IMG/VR virus record: IMGVR_UViG_3300035070_002978
Span: 1-20,076 of that record
From: a virus
Direction: 5' to 3' (one strand)
DNA length: 20,076 nt
This document shows, one piece after another, positions 7,378 through 15,481 of the stretch. Each line of letters opens with the position of its first letter. Position 1 is the stretch's first letter. A program made the position numbers and the translations under genes. The notes under the pieces were generated by a model that was not told the DNA's origin, ran no database searches, and saw only the letters and a list, made by a program, of their open reading frames with translations.

Positions 7378-9765
7378 TTATTTAGTTAATAATTTTTCTA
7401 ATCTTTCTATTCTATCTTCTAATTCTGCGTTCTTAGCTATTAATAAATCTATATAAGCTACAGACTTCATTCCCTTCTCGTCGGTTCTCACAAACTCTGG
7501 GTGAACTTCTTCTAACTCTTGAGCTATAACTCCATACCTCTTTTGACCTTTATCAGATTTCATTTCAAAAGTCTTCCAATCTACATCAATATGTTTATTT
7601 TCAAACTCTTCAATATTTTCTTTTAGTCTTTCATCAGATGATAATATAAAGTTTGTAGCAGTAACCGTATTAGAGAATACTGTAACTCCCGTAGCACCAA
7701 TCCACATTCTTGTAGCGAGTCCAGTTCCATTTCCTAACCTAACAGCTAGTCCACTATTTCCATTATCTCTACCTTGAATAACTGTAGCTCCAAAGAATCC
7801 AAATGGAGTATCTGTAGTAGTACCCGATGGACTACTAGTGTAGATATAAGTCCCTGTATCTCCAAGAGCATTTGCCTCCGCTTCCGATACATAAGACCTT
7901 ATACTAATATCTCTCCAATTACTTGTTGTATCTGTTGCACTAATTCTTACACCATTATTTAAACCTGAAACAATGTCAAGTTTTAAATTTGGACTAGTCG
8001 TTCCGATACCAACACTACCAGTTGAGGTAATTCTCATCCTCTCGTTAGCAGCTGCATTAGCATAACTTCCACCCGACGTTTGAGTGTGAAAAGATAAAAA
8101 TGCACTACTTGTACTTCCATCGTGAGCACCTTTCATATGAGCTAAATGGTCTCCATTTCTAGAGAAAGAAAACAATCCAATATCAGAACCCGTTCCTCCA
8201 TCAGAATGATCTACATTTACTTCACTATTTCCAGTACTAGATACTTTTAATATTCTAGAAGAACCTATTCCACTAGTTGCGTCAATACTTCCTACAGCAA
8301 GATTTCCAGTTGTTCTATCATTAGCATCACTTCTCAAGTATTTACTTTGAGTTGAACTAGCTGTTAAATACCCAGCTCCATTTGTAATAGCATTATTATT
8401 TAATGATATATTTGCAGTTCCATTAAATGAAACACCAGCTATTGTTCTTGCTGTTTGTAAAGCCGTAGCTGTTGCTGCGTTTCCAGTTATGGTTGTTTTT
8501 AAGTCTAATAAACTAGATACAGCAATTTCATTTACTGTACTTCCACCCGCTTCATATAATATTTTATCCGTTACAGCTATAGTAGCACCATCACCAGCTG
8601 AATCAATAATATTTCCAGCCCCTGAATAGTCAACGCTTATTTGTACCGTTCCTATACCAGACCCTGTTAAACCACCAGTTCCACTAACCTCTGTAACAGT
8701 TCCAGCATTAGTTGTATATCCTGAATCGTTTGTAAATTCACTTATATTTGTGTAGGTTGTATTAGTATCAACCCATGGTACATTTACAACCGCTTGGTTG
8801 GCTGTGTTTAATTGTATTCCATAAGTTCTACTTGCAGCGGTTGTAACTGCATTTGCCGCCACAGTTTGATCCGTATTAGAAAACAGTTCAATTCCACCCC
8901 GAACAGTACTTGTAGCAAGAGGTAATGAGTAAACAGTATTGGTGTAGTTATTTGCATTTATATTAGTAGCCCCTTGGTCTGTCGTCCAATCTATATGCTC
9001 GTTACTTACAAACCCTGTAAGATCATCATGTGTGAAATCAGAAGATACATAAGTGTTTTGTGTGTTTGTATCTGACCATGGTACATTTACTACTGCTTGT
9101 CCAGCTGTATTTAATTGAATACCATAAGTTCTACTTGCAACAGCACTAACCGCTGTAGCCGCAATTGCTTGATCTGTGTTAGAAAATAATTCTATACCAC
9201 CTCTAACTGTAGCTGTTGCTTCTGGTAAAGAATAAACAGTGTTTGTATAATTTCCAGAATGAATATTTGTTGCACCCTGATCTGTCGTCCAATCGATATG
9301 CTCGTTTGAAACAAAACCCGTTAAATCATCATGAGTAAAATCACTTGACACATATGTTGTATCTGTTGTGGAATAAGTTGTGGTATCTATACTAACATTC
9401 CCAGCTGCATCTGTTTTCATAAACCCAGCTGTAGCTAATCCACCAAACTTAACTGCACCACTTTTCGATAATTGAAGCCCTGCAACGTATGGTGTAAATA
9501 GTCCATCGCCAGCTGTACATGAATCAAATCTTAAGCCACCACTATCTTGTACGTGTCTCCAATATTTACCTTCTCCAGTGTAACCAGTTTCCTCAAATAT
9601 AAATGGAACTGCCGCACTAGCCATTGTTAATGTACCAGTTAAAGTATCCGTAGTGTTTAGTAAATATCCACTTAAGTTTTGGTCTCCAGTATTTGTCCCA
9701 CTAAGATTGTTTGCAGTAATATCTCCACTAACTTCTAGGTCTACCAGTAATTTTTTGCTTGCCAT
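7378..9765 (-). CDS. Tail fibre/spike with C-terminal peptidase S74 chaperone domain
   Basis: The protein has 795 residues. The N-terminus (about 10-120) has tail-fibre sequence including GTNTGDQNLSGY. Residues 137-338 are two tandem 101-residue repeats. The middle is Ser/Thr/Gly-rich with the common fibre signature MRITSTGSVGIGTTSP. The C-terminus (about 706-795) is an intramolecular chaperone of the S74 family. It carries the SSDERLKENI motif (S710 and K715 at the Ser-Lys dyad spacing known from endosialidase chaperones), then RYGVIAQELEEVHPEFV, VAYIDLL and a terminal coiled coil. In this family the domain trimerises the fibre and then cuts itself off just before the conserved Ser. The product should thus be a homotrimeric fibre, trimmed to about 709 residues, likely for receptor binding. 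A hairpin lies between this gene and the preceding fibre gene. Confidence 0.9.
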   Translation of the reverse strand: MASKKLLVDLEVSGDITANNLSGTNTGDQNLSGYLLNTTDTLTGTLTMASAAVPFIFEETGYTGEGKYWRHVQDSGGLRFDSCTAGDGLFTPYVAGLQLSKSGAVKFGGLATAGFMKTDAAGNVSIDTTTYSTTDTTYVSSDFTHDDLTGFVSNEHIDWTTDQGATNIHSGNYTNTVYSLPEATATVRGGIELFSNTDQAIAATAVSAVASRTYGIQLNTAGQAVVNVPWSDTNTQNTYVSSDFTHDDLTGFVSNEHIDWTTDQGATNINANNYTNTVYSLPLATSTVRGGIELFSNTDQTVAANAVTTAASRTYGIQLNTANQAVVNVPWVDTNTTYTNISEFTNDSGYTTNAGTVTEVSGTGGLTGSGIGTVQISVDYSGAGNIIDSAGDGATIAVTDKILYEAGGSTVNEIAVSSLLDLKTTITGNAATATALQTARTIAGVSFNGTANISLNNNAITNGAGYLTASSTQSKYLRSDANDRTTGNLAVGSIDATSGIGSSRILKVSSTGNSEVNVDHSDGGTGSDIGLFSFSRNGDHLAHMKGAHDGSTSSAFLSFHTQTSGGSYANAAANERMRITSTGSVGIGTTSPNLKLDIVSGLNNGVRISATDTTSNWRDISIRSYVSEAEANALGDTGTYIYTSSPSGTTTDTPFGFFGATVIQGRDNGNSGLAVRLGNGTGLATRMWIGATGVTVFSNTVTATNFILSSDERLKENIEEFENKHIDVDWKTFEMKSDKGQKRYGVIAQELEEVHPEFVRTDEKGMKSVAYIDLLIAKNAELEDRIERLEKLLTK
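8752..9357 (-). repeat. Two tandem 303-base repeats inside the S74 fibre gene
   Basis: Units at 9055-9357 and 8752-9054 each encode 101 residues beginning TYVSSDFTHDDLTGFVSNEH. By eye about 13 of 100 residues differ, while many third-codon positions differ between copies (for example TTCTACTTGCA versus nearby diverged stretches around 8890 and 9190). That points to an old in-frame duplication kept under protein-level selection. Confidence 0.9.
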
Positions 9766-9785
9766 TCTTTAATATGTGTTAATAA

Positions 9786-9813
9786 CCGCTAAGATTAATT
9801 AAAACCTTAGCGG
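9786..9813 (-). terminator. Hairpin between two fibre genes
   Basis: CCGCTAAG at 9786-9793 and CTTAGCGG at 9806-9813 form a perfect 8-base stem with a 12-base AT loop. On the minus strand it follows the 576-residue fibre gene and is followed only by TTATT, so it may be a leaky terminator, a processing site or an mRNA stabiliser that tunes fibre ratios. Confidence 0.5.
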
Positions 9814-9827
9814 GCTATGTAGTTAGT

Positions 9828-11558
9828 TTATCCTTGAACTACTATAACGTATTCACCTAAGGTTGGTGCTACGTTGAACGATACTACAACGGTAGTTGCG
9901 TTTGTAGAAGTCACTTGTGCTTCAACTTTATCAAAAGGAGTAAGTTTCCTGTAAACATCTACATTGACATATTGTCCTAAAGAGTGAGTAACTGTAGTAG
10001 AAGTTGCAGCCGCGCAATCAACTTGTACCTTTTTAACTGTACCAGTTGTAGTCGAGTATCCTTGATTCTTAACATATGCTGTTGTAGCTATTTGCGTAGT
10101 ATTAGTCCCTGTTGATGCAGTTGGTGCTGCTGGAACTCCCGTTAATGTTGGTGAAGCAATATTTGCTTTTAAATTTAAAGCAGTTTGTTGCGCTGTAGAT
10201 ACTGGCTTACTTGCATCAGTTGTATTATCTACATTCTCTAAAGAAAGTATTGTTTTTACTTCTGCTTCCGTTATCCCTGTGTTTAAACTAGGTACACTCC
10301 CTGATGAAAGAATAGCAGGTACTCCTGTATCCGAAACTAATCCACTATAAAGTGAGTTAACCGCGTTATCACCAGTGTTTGAGCCGGACAACGCTAATCC
10401 TGAATCTTTAATTAATTTTCCAGATGCTCCATCGAAAAAAGCAACATTATTATTTGAAGCTGATGCCGGTCCAACCACTGCACCATCAATATTAGTTTGA
10501 GCTACTGTCCAGTCTGCATCTACTCCTGCAGAAGCTCTATCTACTGTAGCAATGAATAAATCGCCTATTTCAGCAACTACACCTTTATATGTTCCTGCAG
10601 TTATAACTTTATAAGACCAACCAGCGTCATAGACCACTAATGCATTAAATGCAGCTAAAGTTAAAGTACCGCCAGTTCCAATAGTTCCTTTAAAGACCAT
10701 TGCATCATTCGCTGCGGTAATACCATCTACGTAAGCTTTAACAGATTGTTGTGTTGGAATTTTTGTCGCAGAATCTGATACCATGTTATCTTCATCAATA
10801 ACAAAATCCATACTAGCAGTAGAAGTATCTGATTCCATTACAGCTCCTGCTGCAGCCACATTAGTTGCATCTGTTACATCAGCACTAGCTTCAATACCGT
10901 CTAGTTTAGTTTTATCCGCACCTGTCATAACTCCAGCTACTGAAGTAGTAGCAGCGGGAAGAACTGCGTTTGTACCATCACTTGATACTACAGTGTTAGT
11001 GGTTGCAGTTGTAGTGGTAGACAAGTTAGTTGTAACGTTGTGATTAATATCACTTACTTTAGTATTGTTAACTTCAACTTCATCAAATTTAGCTTTAGTC
11101 ATTAAACCTGCTCTCGAAGTAGAAGCAGCCGCTAATGTTGCGTTAGTCCCTGTTGAAGAGTTAACATCTACAGTAGTATTTGTGGTTGTACCTTCTGTTA
11201 GGTTAGTTGCAACGTTTACTTCCGCACCTGTTGCTACACCATCTAACTTTGTTTTATCTGTTGCAGACATCACACCGGCTAACGATGTAGATGCTACAGG
11301 CAGAATTGCGTCTGTTCCTGTGTCAGAGGAAACTGTTACTGTAGTTCCGTTTCTAGTGAACGATAAATTTGTTACACCACTAGCGGATAAATCTAGCCAT
11401 GTAGCACCGTCATAAAGATATACAGTGTCATCTACAGTATCATAGTAGATTTGACCGGCTACCGGAGAACTCGGGGCTGCCGCAAGATTCTGCACTACCG
11501 CGTTTAATATCTGATTTTTACTTAAATCAATATTTGCTAAATACTTAATTTCTGCCAT
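9828..11558 (-). CDS. Tail fibre/structural protein with triplicated repeat
   Basis: The protein has 576 residues and low complexity, rich in Thr, Ala, Val and Ser. N-terminal residues 33-58 (AGQIYYDTVDDTVYLYDG then TWLDLSA) match a common tail-fibre anchor pattern. Residues 63-234 are three units of about 57 residues containing (S)TS-x-AG-(V/L)-M and, in units 1 and 3, DKTKLDG, a phage fibre hallmark. Later come VAFFDGASGKLIKDSGLA, SPTLTGVPAAPTAS (another fibre-repeat motif) and a C-terminal beta domain beginning near TTVTHSLGQY (about 522-576). The same domain type ends the neighbouring 335-residue protein. A trimeric fibre or fibre-shaft role is likely. The start MAEIKYLANIDLSKNQILN at 11558 follows an A/T-rich leader. 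Confidence 0.85.
   Translation of the reverse strand: MAEIKYLANIDLSKNQILNAVVQNLAAAPSSPVAGQIYYDTVDDTVYLYDGATWLDLSASGVTNLSFTRNGTTVTVSSDTGTDAILPVASTSLAGVMSATDKTKLDGVATGAEVNVATNLTEGTTTNTTVDVNSSTGTNATLAAASTSRAGLMTKAKFDEVEVNNTKVSDINHNVTTNLSTTTTATTNTVVSSDGTNAVLPAATTSVAGVMTGADKTKLDGIEASADVTDATNVAAAGAVMESDTSTASMDFVIDEDNMVSDSATKIPTQQSVKAYVDGITAANDAMVFKGTIGTGGTLTLAAFNALVVYDAGWSYKVITAGTYKGVVAEIGDLFIATVDRASAGVDADWTVAQTNIDGAVVGPASASNNNVAFFDGASGKLIKDSGLALSGSNTGDNAVNSLYSGLVSDTGVPAILSSGSVPSLNTGITEAEVKTILSLENVDNTTDASKPVSTAQQTALNLKANIASPTLTGVPAAPTASTGTNTTQIATTAYVKNQGYSTTTGTVKKVQVDCAAATSTTVTHSLGQYVNVDVYRKLTPFDKVEAQVTSTNATTVVVSFNVAPTLGEYVIVVQG
10857..11372 (-). repeat. Three degenerate ~57-codon repeats in a fibre gene
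   Basis: The repeats cover residues 63-117, 118-176 and 177-234 of the 576-residue fibre. Each starts TNLS or TNLT and runs through a Ser/Thr/Gly strand region to an AG-(V/L)-M turn. Unit 2 has lost the DKTKLDG motif kept in units 1 and 3 and reads MTKAKFDEVEVNN instead. Confidence 0.75.
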
Positions 11559-11605
11559 TTTTTAATTTTTTAATTTGGTTTTTTTTATTTTTAAGGGTTT
11601 ATTTA

Positions 11606-12613
11606 TTAGTTTAAGTTAGCGCTCCCTGAAAATGCACCTACAAAAGTTATTGTTAACGAGTTTTGATCTATATAAGTTATTTGTCCTTTTACAGTAGTTC
11701 CGCTTGAATCAACTACAGCGCAATTAGGGAATTTCCCTAAGTTATGTGTTATTGTCCACACACTGCTAGGCAGGCCTTGATCGTGAAAGAACGCACCTTC
11801 TCCAATACGTACCCATCCACCGACTTCCTTCTCCATCTCCCAACGCTTCTCTGTTTCTTCCCAGCGTATCCCTCTCGTAGGATAAGCACCTCTATGCACG
11901 GTAATCCCTGCATTTTCAGTAGGTAACCCTGTCTGGTCACTATTTATTAATGGGAAGTTATCTTTTATTTCTACTTCGTCTGATAAATCCGTTTTAGAGC
12001 CATTTAAGACCACCAAATCCCCGTCAGATGTTAAACCACCAGTTGTGATAGGAATACCCGTTACAGGGTCGTTTTGGGCCACTGAGTCCAGCGTGCTACT
12101 CCCTTGTGCTGATTTAGTATAGTTTGCTATTGCGAAAACCCCGTCACCATCTAATAAACCATTAGCAGCAAGTACGTTCCAAGTTAAATCATTGTAGCCT
12201 GAATAGGTTACGTTAGGTACAATACTGATAATCCCAGCTATAACAAAATTGTTAGGATCTGCTACATCTACCATGATAACCTCGGTACCTACCGTAGTAA
12301 GGAGATAATCTAATATATAAGATCCTCCCGCAGACTTATCAGAGATAAGAAATGTAGTTAGATCGCTTAAGTTTGTGCCGTTTCCCCCATACCCTGCAAA
12401 AGAAATACTACCCTCATCCCTATCTCCTGCTGAATGTCTCCATCTAAAAGAAAATTGAGACGCAGTAGTTACGAAGTCAGTTTCGTTAATGAACTGTGCC
12501 ATCCCTTCAGGTGTAAAGTTTTTAGTTACACTTCCAGAGGAGTCAGTTCCAATCCACTTATCATTTTGTGCTAGTAGAGTTGTTTTTATCTGGTAATTGG
12601 AAATTTTAGGCAT
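11606..12613 (-). CDS. Tail fibre/baseplate-type protein with C-terminal binding domain
   Basis: The protein has 335 residues. The N-terminus (QNDKWIGTDSSGSVTKNFT, about 16-34) is the attachment-type segment seen in many phage tail proteins. A central region (about 85-190) is beta-rich. Near 245-275 is a TRGIRWEETEKRWEME stretch. The C-terminus SVWTITHNLGKFPNCAVVDS, then GQITYIDQNSLTITFVGAFS and SANLN, is a compact beta domain shared by many phage tail fibres, with a related copy ending the next gene. It lies seven bases downstream of the holin gene. A role in adsorption or fibre assembly is likely; the exact receptor is unknown. Confidence 0.8.
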   Translation of the reverse strand: MPKISNYQIKTTLLAQNDKWIGTDSSGSVTKNFTPEGMAQFINETDFVTTASQFSFRWRHSAGDRDEGSISFAGYGGNGTNLSDLTTFLISDKSAGGSYILDYLLTTVGTEVIMVDVADPNNFVIAGIISIVPNVTYSGYNDLTWNVLAANGLLDGDGVFAIANYTKSAQGSSTLDSVAQNDPVTGIPITTGGLTSDGDLVVLNGSKTDLSDEVEIKDNFPLINSDQTGLPTENAGITVHRGAYPTRGIRWEETEKRWEMEKEVGGWVRIGEGAFFHDQGLPSSVWTITHNLGKFPNCAVVDSSGTTVKGQITYIDQNSLTITFVGAFSGSANLN

Positions 12614-12619
12614 AAGTTC

Positions 12620-13105
12620 TTATTTGTATTTTTTATTGTCGCGTTTCTCTAAGTATCTAGACCCAAAATATGCAGTGTTAATCATTCCCGAATTTGTTAG
12701 CAATATAGTTATCCATTGATTGTCTACATTGAAACCATTTACGTAAGAATCTAATCCTATTAAAACGAAGATTCCTACATTATATAATGCTAAAGAGAAT
12801 GGCCTAACATTTTTAGCTAACCAGGAATCTGATTTCATATCCGCCTCCCATCGCTTAGTTATTTCTACTAACTCTTGTTTATCTTTATCTAACTCACCAA
12901 GTAAAAACTTTAATTCGTTATCGTCAAAACCTTCTTTAGCCAACTGAGATTCTATATTAGTAAAAGTCTCCTCCCCGGTTACTGAGTCTATAATAGATTT
13001 AAGTTGAGGTGAAATCACCTTACCTACATCTACAAGTCCTCGAAGTAAATTCCCAACAACAGTTCCCTTACCACCGTTTTTTATTAATTTTGGATTTGTG
13101 CTCAT
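12620..13105 (-). CDS. Holin, 3TM / gene-transfer-agent type
   Basis: The protein has 161 residues. The centre has the signature RWEADMKSDSWLAKNVRPFS (about 86-104), typical of the GTA_holin_3TM family, followed by hydrophobic segments at about 102-121 (ALYNVGIFVLIGL) and 131-148 (WITILLTNSGMINTAYFGS). The C-terminus is highly charged (EKRDNKKYK). The N-terminal third, around VVGNLLRGLVDVGKVI, may form an amphipathic or weak third segment. Holins of this kind open the inner membrane at the end of infection. No endolysin gene is recognisable in the window. The gene is embedded in the late operon, 12 bases after the winged-helix-like gene, so it is expressed with structural proteins. Confidence 0.8.
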   Translation of the reverse strand: MSTNPKLIKNGGKGTVVGNLLRGLVDVGKVISPQLKSIIDSVTGEETFTNIESQLAKEGFDDNELKFLLGELDKDKQELVEITKRWEADMKSDSWLAKNVRPFSLALYNVGIFVLIGLDSYVNGFNVDNQWITILLTNSGMINTAYFGSRYLEKRDNKKYK

Positions 13106-13117
13106 AATTAGTTTAAT

Positions 13118-13558
13118 TTAACGCGTAGGATCATTTTTCATCCTTTCCATCGCGGTATTCATCACTTTATCGGTGTATGTCTTATTTTTATAAAAAACGT
13201 TACGTTCACTTGACGGTACGTCCTCTTCACCTAGTAAAATCCTATAAATTCTTAGAATAAGCTGTTTAGATTTAAAAGAAGTCTTATAAATAGTATATTT
13301 TCTCGATGTTCTATTTCGTTGTCTCCATACGTCTATCCAACCAGCTTTTCTTAAGCGATCCCAGCGACTTTTGTCCCAGGAGTAGATATGCATACCTTTA
13401 ATGAAGTCATCTCGTGTAAATTTATCCTCACAATCTAAATAAAGAAGCAATTCTAGATCGGCTTCTTTTATATCGTAAGTTTTACAGGCCCACTTGCGAA
13501 TGAGCCTGTAATACTTGAATAGTTGTATTTCTTTTATAGTGGAAGCTTCTATCTTCAT
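13118..13558 (-). CDS. Winged-helix-like (MarR-type) protein, putative DNA-binding
   Basis: The protein has 146 residues and is basic. The order helix (LFKYYRLIRKWACKTY), helix (DLELLLYLD), FTRDDFIKG, helix (WDKSRWDRLRKAGWIDVWR) and a strand pair (KYTIYKTS) fits a winged-helix DNA-binding domain of MarR type at about residues 33-95. SKQLILRIYRILLGEED then forms a C-terminal helix. I recall similar proteins in Bacteroidota phages, but the function is not established. It lies between GroES and holin genes with a six-base gap to GroES. It could regulate late transcription or be a virion-associated DNA-binding protein. Confidence 0.6.
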   Translation of the reverse strand: MKIEASTIKEIQLFKYYRLIRKWACKTYDIKEADLELLLYLDCEDKFTRDDFIKGMHIYSWDKSRWDRLRKAGWIDVWRQRNRTSRKYTIYKTSFKSKQLILRIYRILLGEEDVPSSERNVFYKNKTYTDKVMNTAMERMKNDPTR

Positions 13559-13564
13559 CCCACT

Positions 13565-13855
13565 TTATTTTTCGATAGCAACTAGGTCACCCAGTTTTAA
13601 TACTTTGAGGGGTTGGTCGTCTGTCCATCGGACCTCATGACCCGCGTGTCTATCATAATGAATGATGTCCCCTTCTTCGATTTGTACTGGTTCTCCTTGC
13701 ATCTCTTTGATAACTCGTCCTCCGACTGAAACTACCTTCCCGGTTAGATATCTTAATTCTTTGTCTAACTCTTGCGAGAGTTGCAACCCACCTGCTACCG
13801 TGTGATCTTTTTTCTTTATTGGGTCTATTACTATGTGAAAGTTTAATGCTTGCAT
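13565..13855 (-). CDS. groES: GroES-type co-chaperonin
   Basis: The protein has 96 residues, the normal Cpn10 length (~97). GroES forms a heptameric lid over GroEL. The N-terminal strand FHIVIDPIKKK fits. Residues 16-33 are a plausible mobile loop with AGGLQL (21-26), where the Gly-Gly plus hydrophobic tripeptide (LQL instead of the usual IVL) binds the GroEL apical domain. TGKVVSVGG (38-46), VQIEEGDIIHYDRHAGHEV (57-75) and KLGDLVAIEK at the end follow the barrel order. The middle position of the tripeptide is Gln, which is unusual. It starts three bases after the GroEL stop, so the gene order is GroEL then GroES, the reverse of the usual bacterial order. It is a real co-chaperonin by pattern; partner specificity is inferred. 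Confidence 0.9.
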   Translation of the reverse strand: MQALNFHIVIDPIKKKDHTVAGGLQLSQELDKELRYLTGKVVSVGGRVIKEMQGEPVQIEEGDIIHYDRHAGHEVRWTDDQPLKVLKLGDLVAIEK

Positions 13856-13858
13856 TGC

Positions 13859-15421
13859 TTACGATTTAATTTTATTAGATAATATCGCATCTGTTGAGAT
13901 GATTGTTGTAATAACGCTTACTGCATTCTTTAAAGCTGTTTTAGTAACTAATACTGGATCTATAATTCCAGCTTCTACCATATTTACAATTTCGCCGGAA
14001 ATTACGTCTAAGCCTGTGCCTGGAGAGTTTTGTAATTGTCCGAGGACTGGATCTGATAGTAATATATCCGCGTTAGCTAGTATTGTCTTAAATGGGGCTT
14101 GAATTGCCTTTGCTAGTACTGTTCCTTCTATTGCGTAAGAAGCATTTAGTAATGCGATACCACCTCCTGGTACAATACCTTCTTTAATTGCGGCTTTCAC
14201 TGCGTACATGGCATCTTCTATTCTATCTTTCTTTTCTTTCAACTCAATCTTAGACTCAGCGCCTACGTTGATGATAGATACAGCTCCTGCGAGTATATTA
14301 ATCCTTTCTTCTAATTTCTTTTTGATGTACGGGTTTTCTTCATTCTTAATCTTATCACGTACACTTTGTATTCTTTCTTCTGTGCCTTCTACTTCTGGTA
14401 CTTGAATAACTGTTCTCATTGAATCCGTTACAACCTGATCAACTTCACCTAAGAATGAAATATCAATAAAGTCAAAATCGTCGCCCAAAGCTTCGCTTAT
14501 GGGAGTTGCACCAGTTCTGAAAGAAACATCGTCAACTGTATCTTGTTTGGTCTTTCCAAAGCCTGGACAATCAATAACGTTTACTTTGATCACTCCCTTT
14601 ACCTTGTTTGATAACAATGTTGCTAAGGGTTGTTGTTCTAACTCACCGATAATAAGTAGAGGTCTGTTTTGTTTGATACAATGTTCTAATATGTTTTGTA
14701 TCTTTCTTATGTTGTTTAGCGGACTAGTTAATAACAATACAAATGGATTCTCTAACTCTGCTGTTTCTTTTTCTGTGTTCGTTCTCCAGTATTGTGACTT
14801 AATACTTGATTCGATGCGCATTCCCTTAACGGTTTCAACAAAGGTAGTTTCATCGATGCTATCCTTCATAATTACATCACCGTTTACTCCAGCTGCGCTG
14901 TATGCTTCCGAGATTAACTCTCCTAGTGGAACATCGTTATTTGCGGAAATAGTTGCGACGTCAGACAGTGTTGAACCTGTTACTTCCCTGGACATCGTAC
15001 TTAGCTGAGCCACAACGTCACTTAAACCACTATTAATTTCATTTGTCAGCGTCCGGATAGTTAAGGCTGGATCAGCTTTCAATGCTGCATCACATTCTTT
15101 TATCAATGCTTGTGCTAATACAGTAGCCGTAGTTGTACCATCACCCGCTTCTTTAACCGTTAGGCTAGCAGCCTCTTTTACCAGGTCTGCGCCTATGTTC
15201 TCAATTGGGTCCCATAAGATAGTTGCCTCAGCAACAGTTACCCCATCTTTAGTAATTAAAGGATTACCTTGGCCATCTTGGTATATCACAGTTCTTCCTG
15301 CTGCACCTAAGGTACTCTTTACAGTATCAGCTAACTCATTAATTCCTGCCATTAAAGCATCTCTACCTTTTTGGCCTCTAGTGATCTCTTTGATCGTTTG
15401 GCTTGGGTTGTTAAACTCCAT
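13859..15421 (-). CDS. groEL: Phage-encoded GroEL-type chaperonin
   Basis: The protein has 520 residues against ~545 in bacteria. It folds substrate proteins in an ATP-driven ring. Conserved elements are LGAAGRTVIY (38-47), ITKDGVTVAEAT (56-67, D59 equals E. coli D52), EAGDGTTTATVLAQ (91-104, D94 equals D87), SANNDVPLG (159-167), PLLIIGE (254-260), PGFGK (286-290), LAGAVSIINVGA (377-388), KKDRIEDAMYAVKAA (397-411, D403 equals D398) and GGGIALL (419-425). All three nucleotide-site Asp residues are present. Divergence is concentrated in the apical domain: the position of E. coli Y199 is Ile, while Y203 and F204 read Tyr-Trp. About ten residues are missing after GGGIALL. The Gly-Gly-Met tail is absent; the protein ends LSNKIKS. 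The gene lies inside the late operon, with GroES next. Confidence 0.95.
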   Translation of the reverse strand: MEFNNPSQTIKEITRGQKGRDALMAGINELADTVKSTLGAAGRTVIYQDGQGNPLITKDGVTVAEATILWDPIENIGADLVKEAASLTVKEAGDGTTTATVLAQALIKECDAALKADPALTIRTLTNEINSGLSDVVAQLSTMSREVTGSTLSDVATISANNDVPLGELISEAYSAAGVNGDVIMKDSIDETTFVETVKGMRIESSIKSQYWRTNTEKETAELENPFVLLLTSPLNNIRKIQNILEHCIKQNRPLLIIGELEQQPLATLLSNKVKGVIKVNVIDCPGFGKTKQDTVDDVSFRTGATPISEALGDDFDFIDISFLGEVDQVVTDSMRTVIQVPEVEGTEERIQSVRDKIKNEENPYIKKKLEERINILAGAVSIINVGAESKIELKEKKDRIEDAMYAVKAAIKEGIVPGGGIALLNASYAIEGTVLAKAIQAPFKTILANADILLSDPVLGQLQNSPGTGLDVISGEIVNMVEAGIIDPVLVTKTALKNAVSVITTIISTDAILSNKIKS

Positions 15422-15481
15422 AATTTAATTTGATTTAATTTAATTGAAAATATACTTTGGTTATAACTATTGGTTATTATG
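15422..15481 (-). promoter_or_regulatory. GroEL leader with direct repeat
   Basis: This short gap upstream of GroEL holds an AT-rich leader (15425-15445) shared with the leader at 5521-5541. It also has an 8-base direct repeat TTGGTTAT at 15457-15464 and 15470-15477 (plus-strand reading), 13 bases apart. TATATTTT on the minus strand is one base off a Bacteroidota -7 element. A separate promoter or operator for GroEL is possible but unproven. Confidence 0.35.

Noticed and set aside
8752-9357. CRISPR-like repetition
   Set aside because: The repeats are 303 bases, in frame, tandem without spacers, and encode fibre protein.
10783-11415. Two plus-strand frames antisense to the 576-residue fibre
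   Set aside because: Low-complexity Val/Ser/Thr sequence mirroring the repetitive fibre gene; no independent support.
14499-15008. 169-residue plus-strand frame antisense to GroEL
   Set aside because: GroEL on the minus strand is unambiguous; this frame is a by-product of its codon use, with no start context or homology-like pattern.
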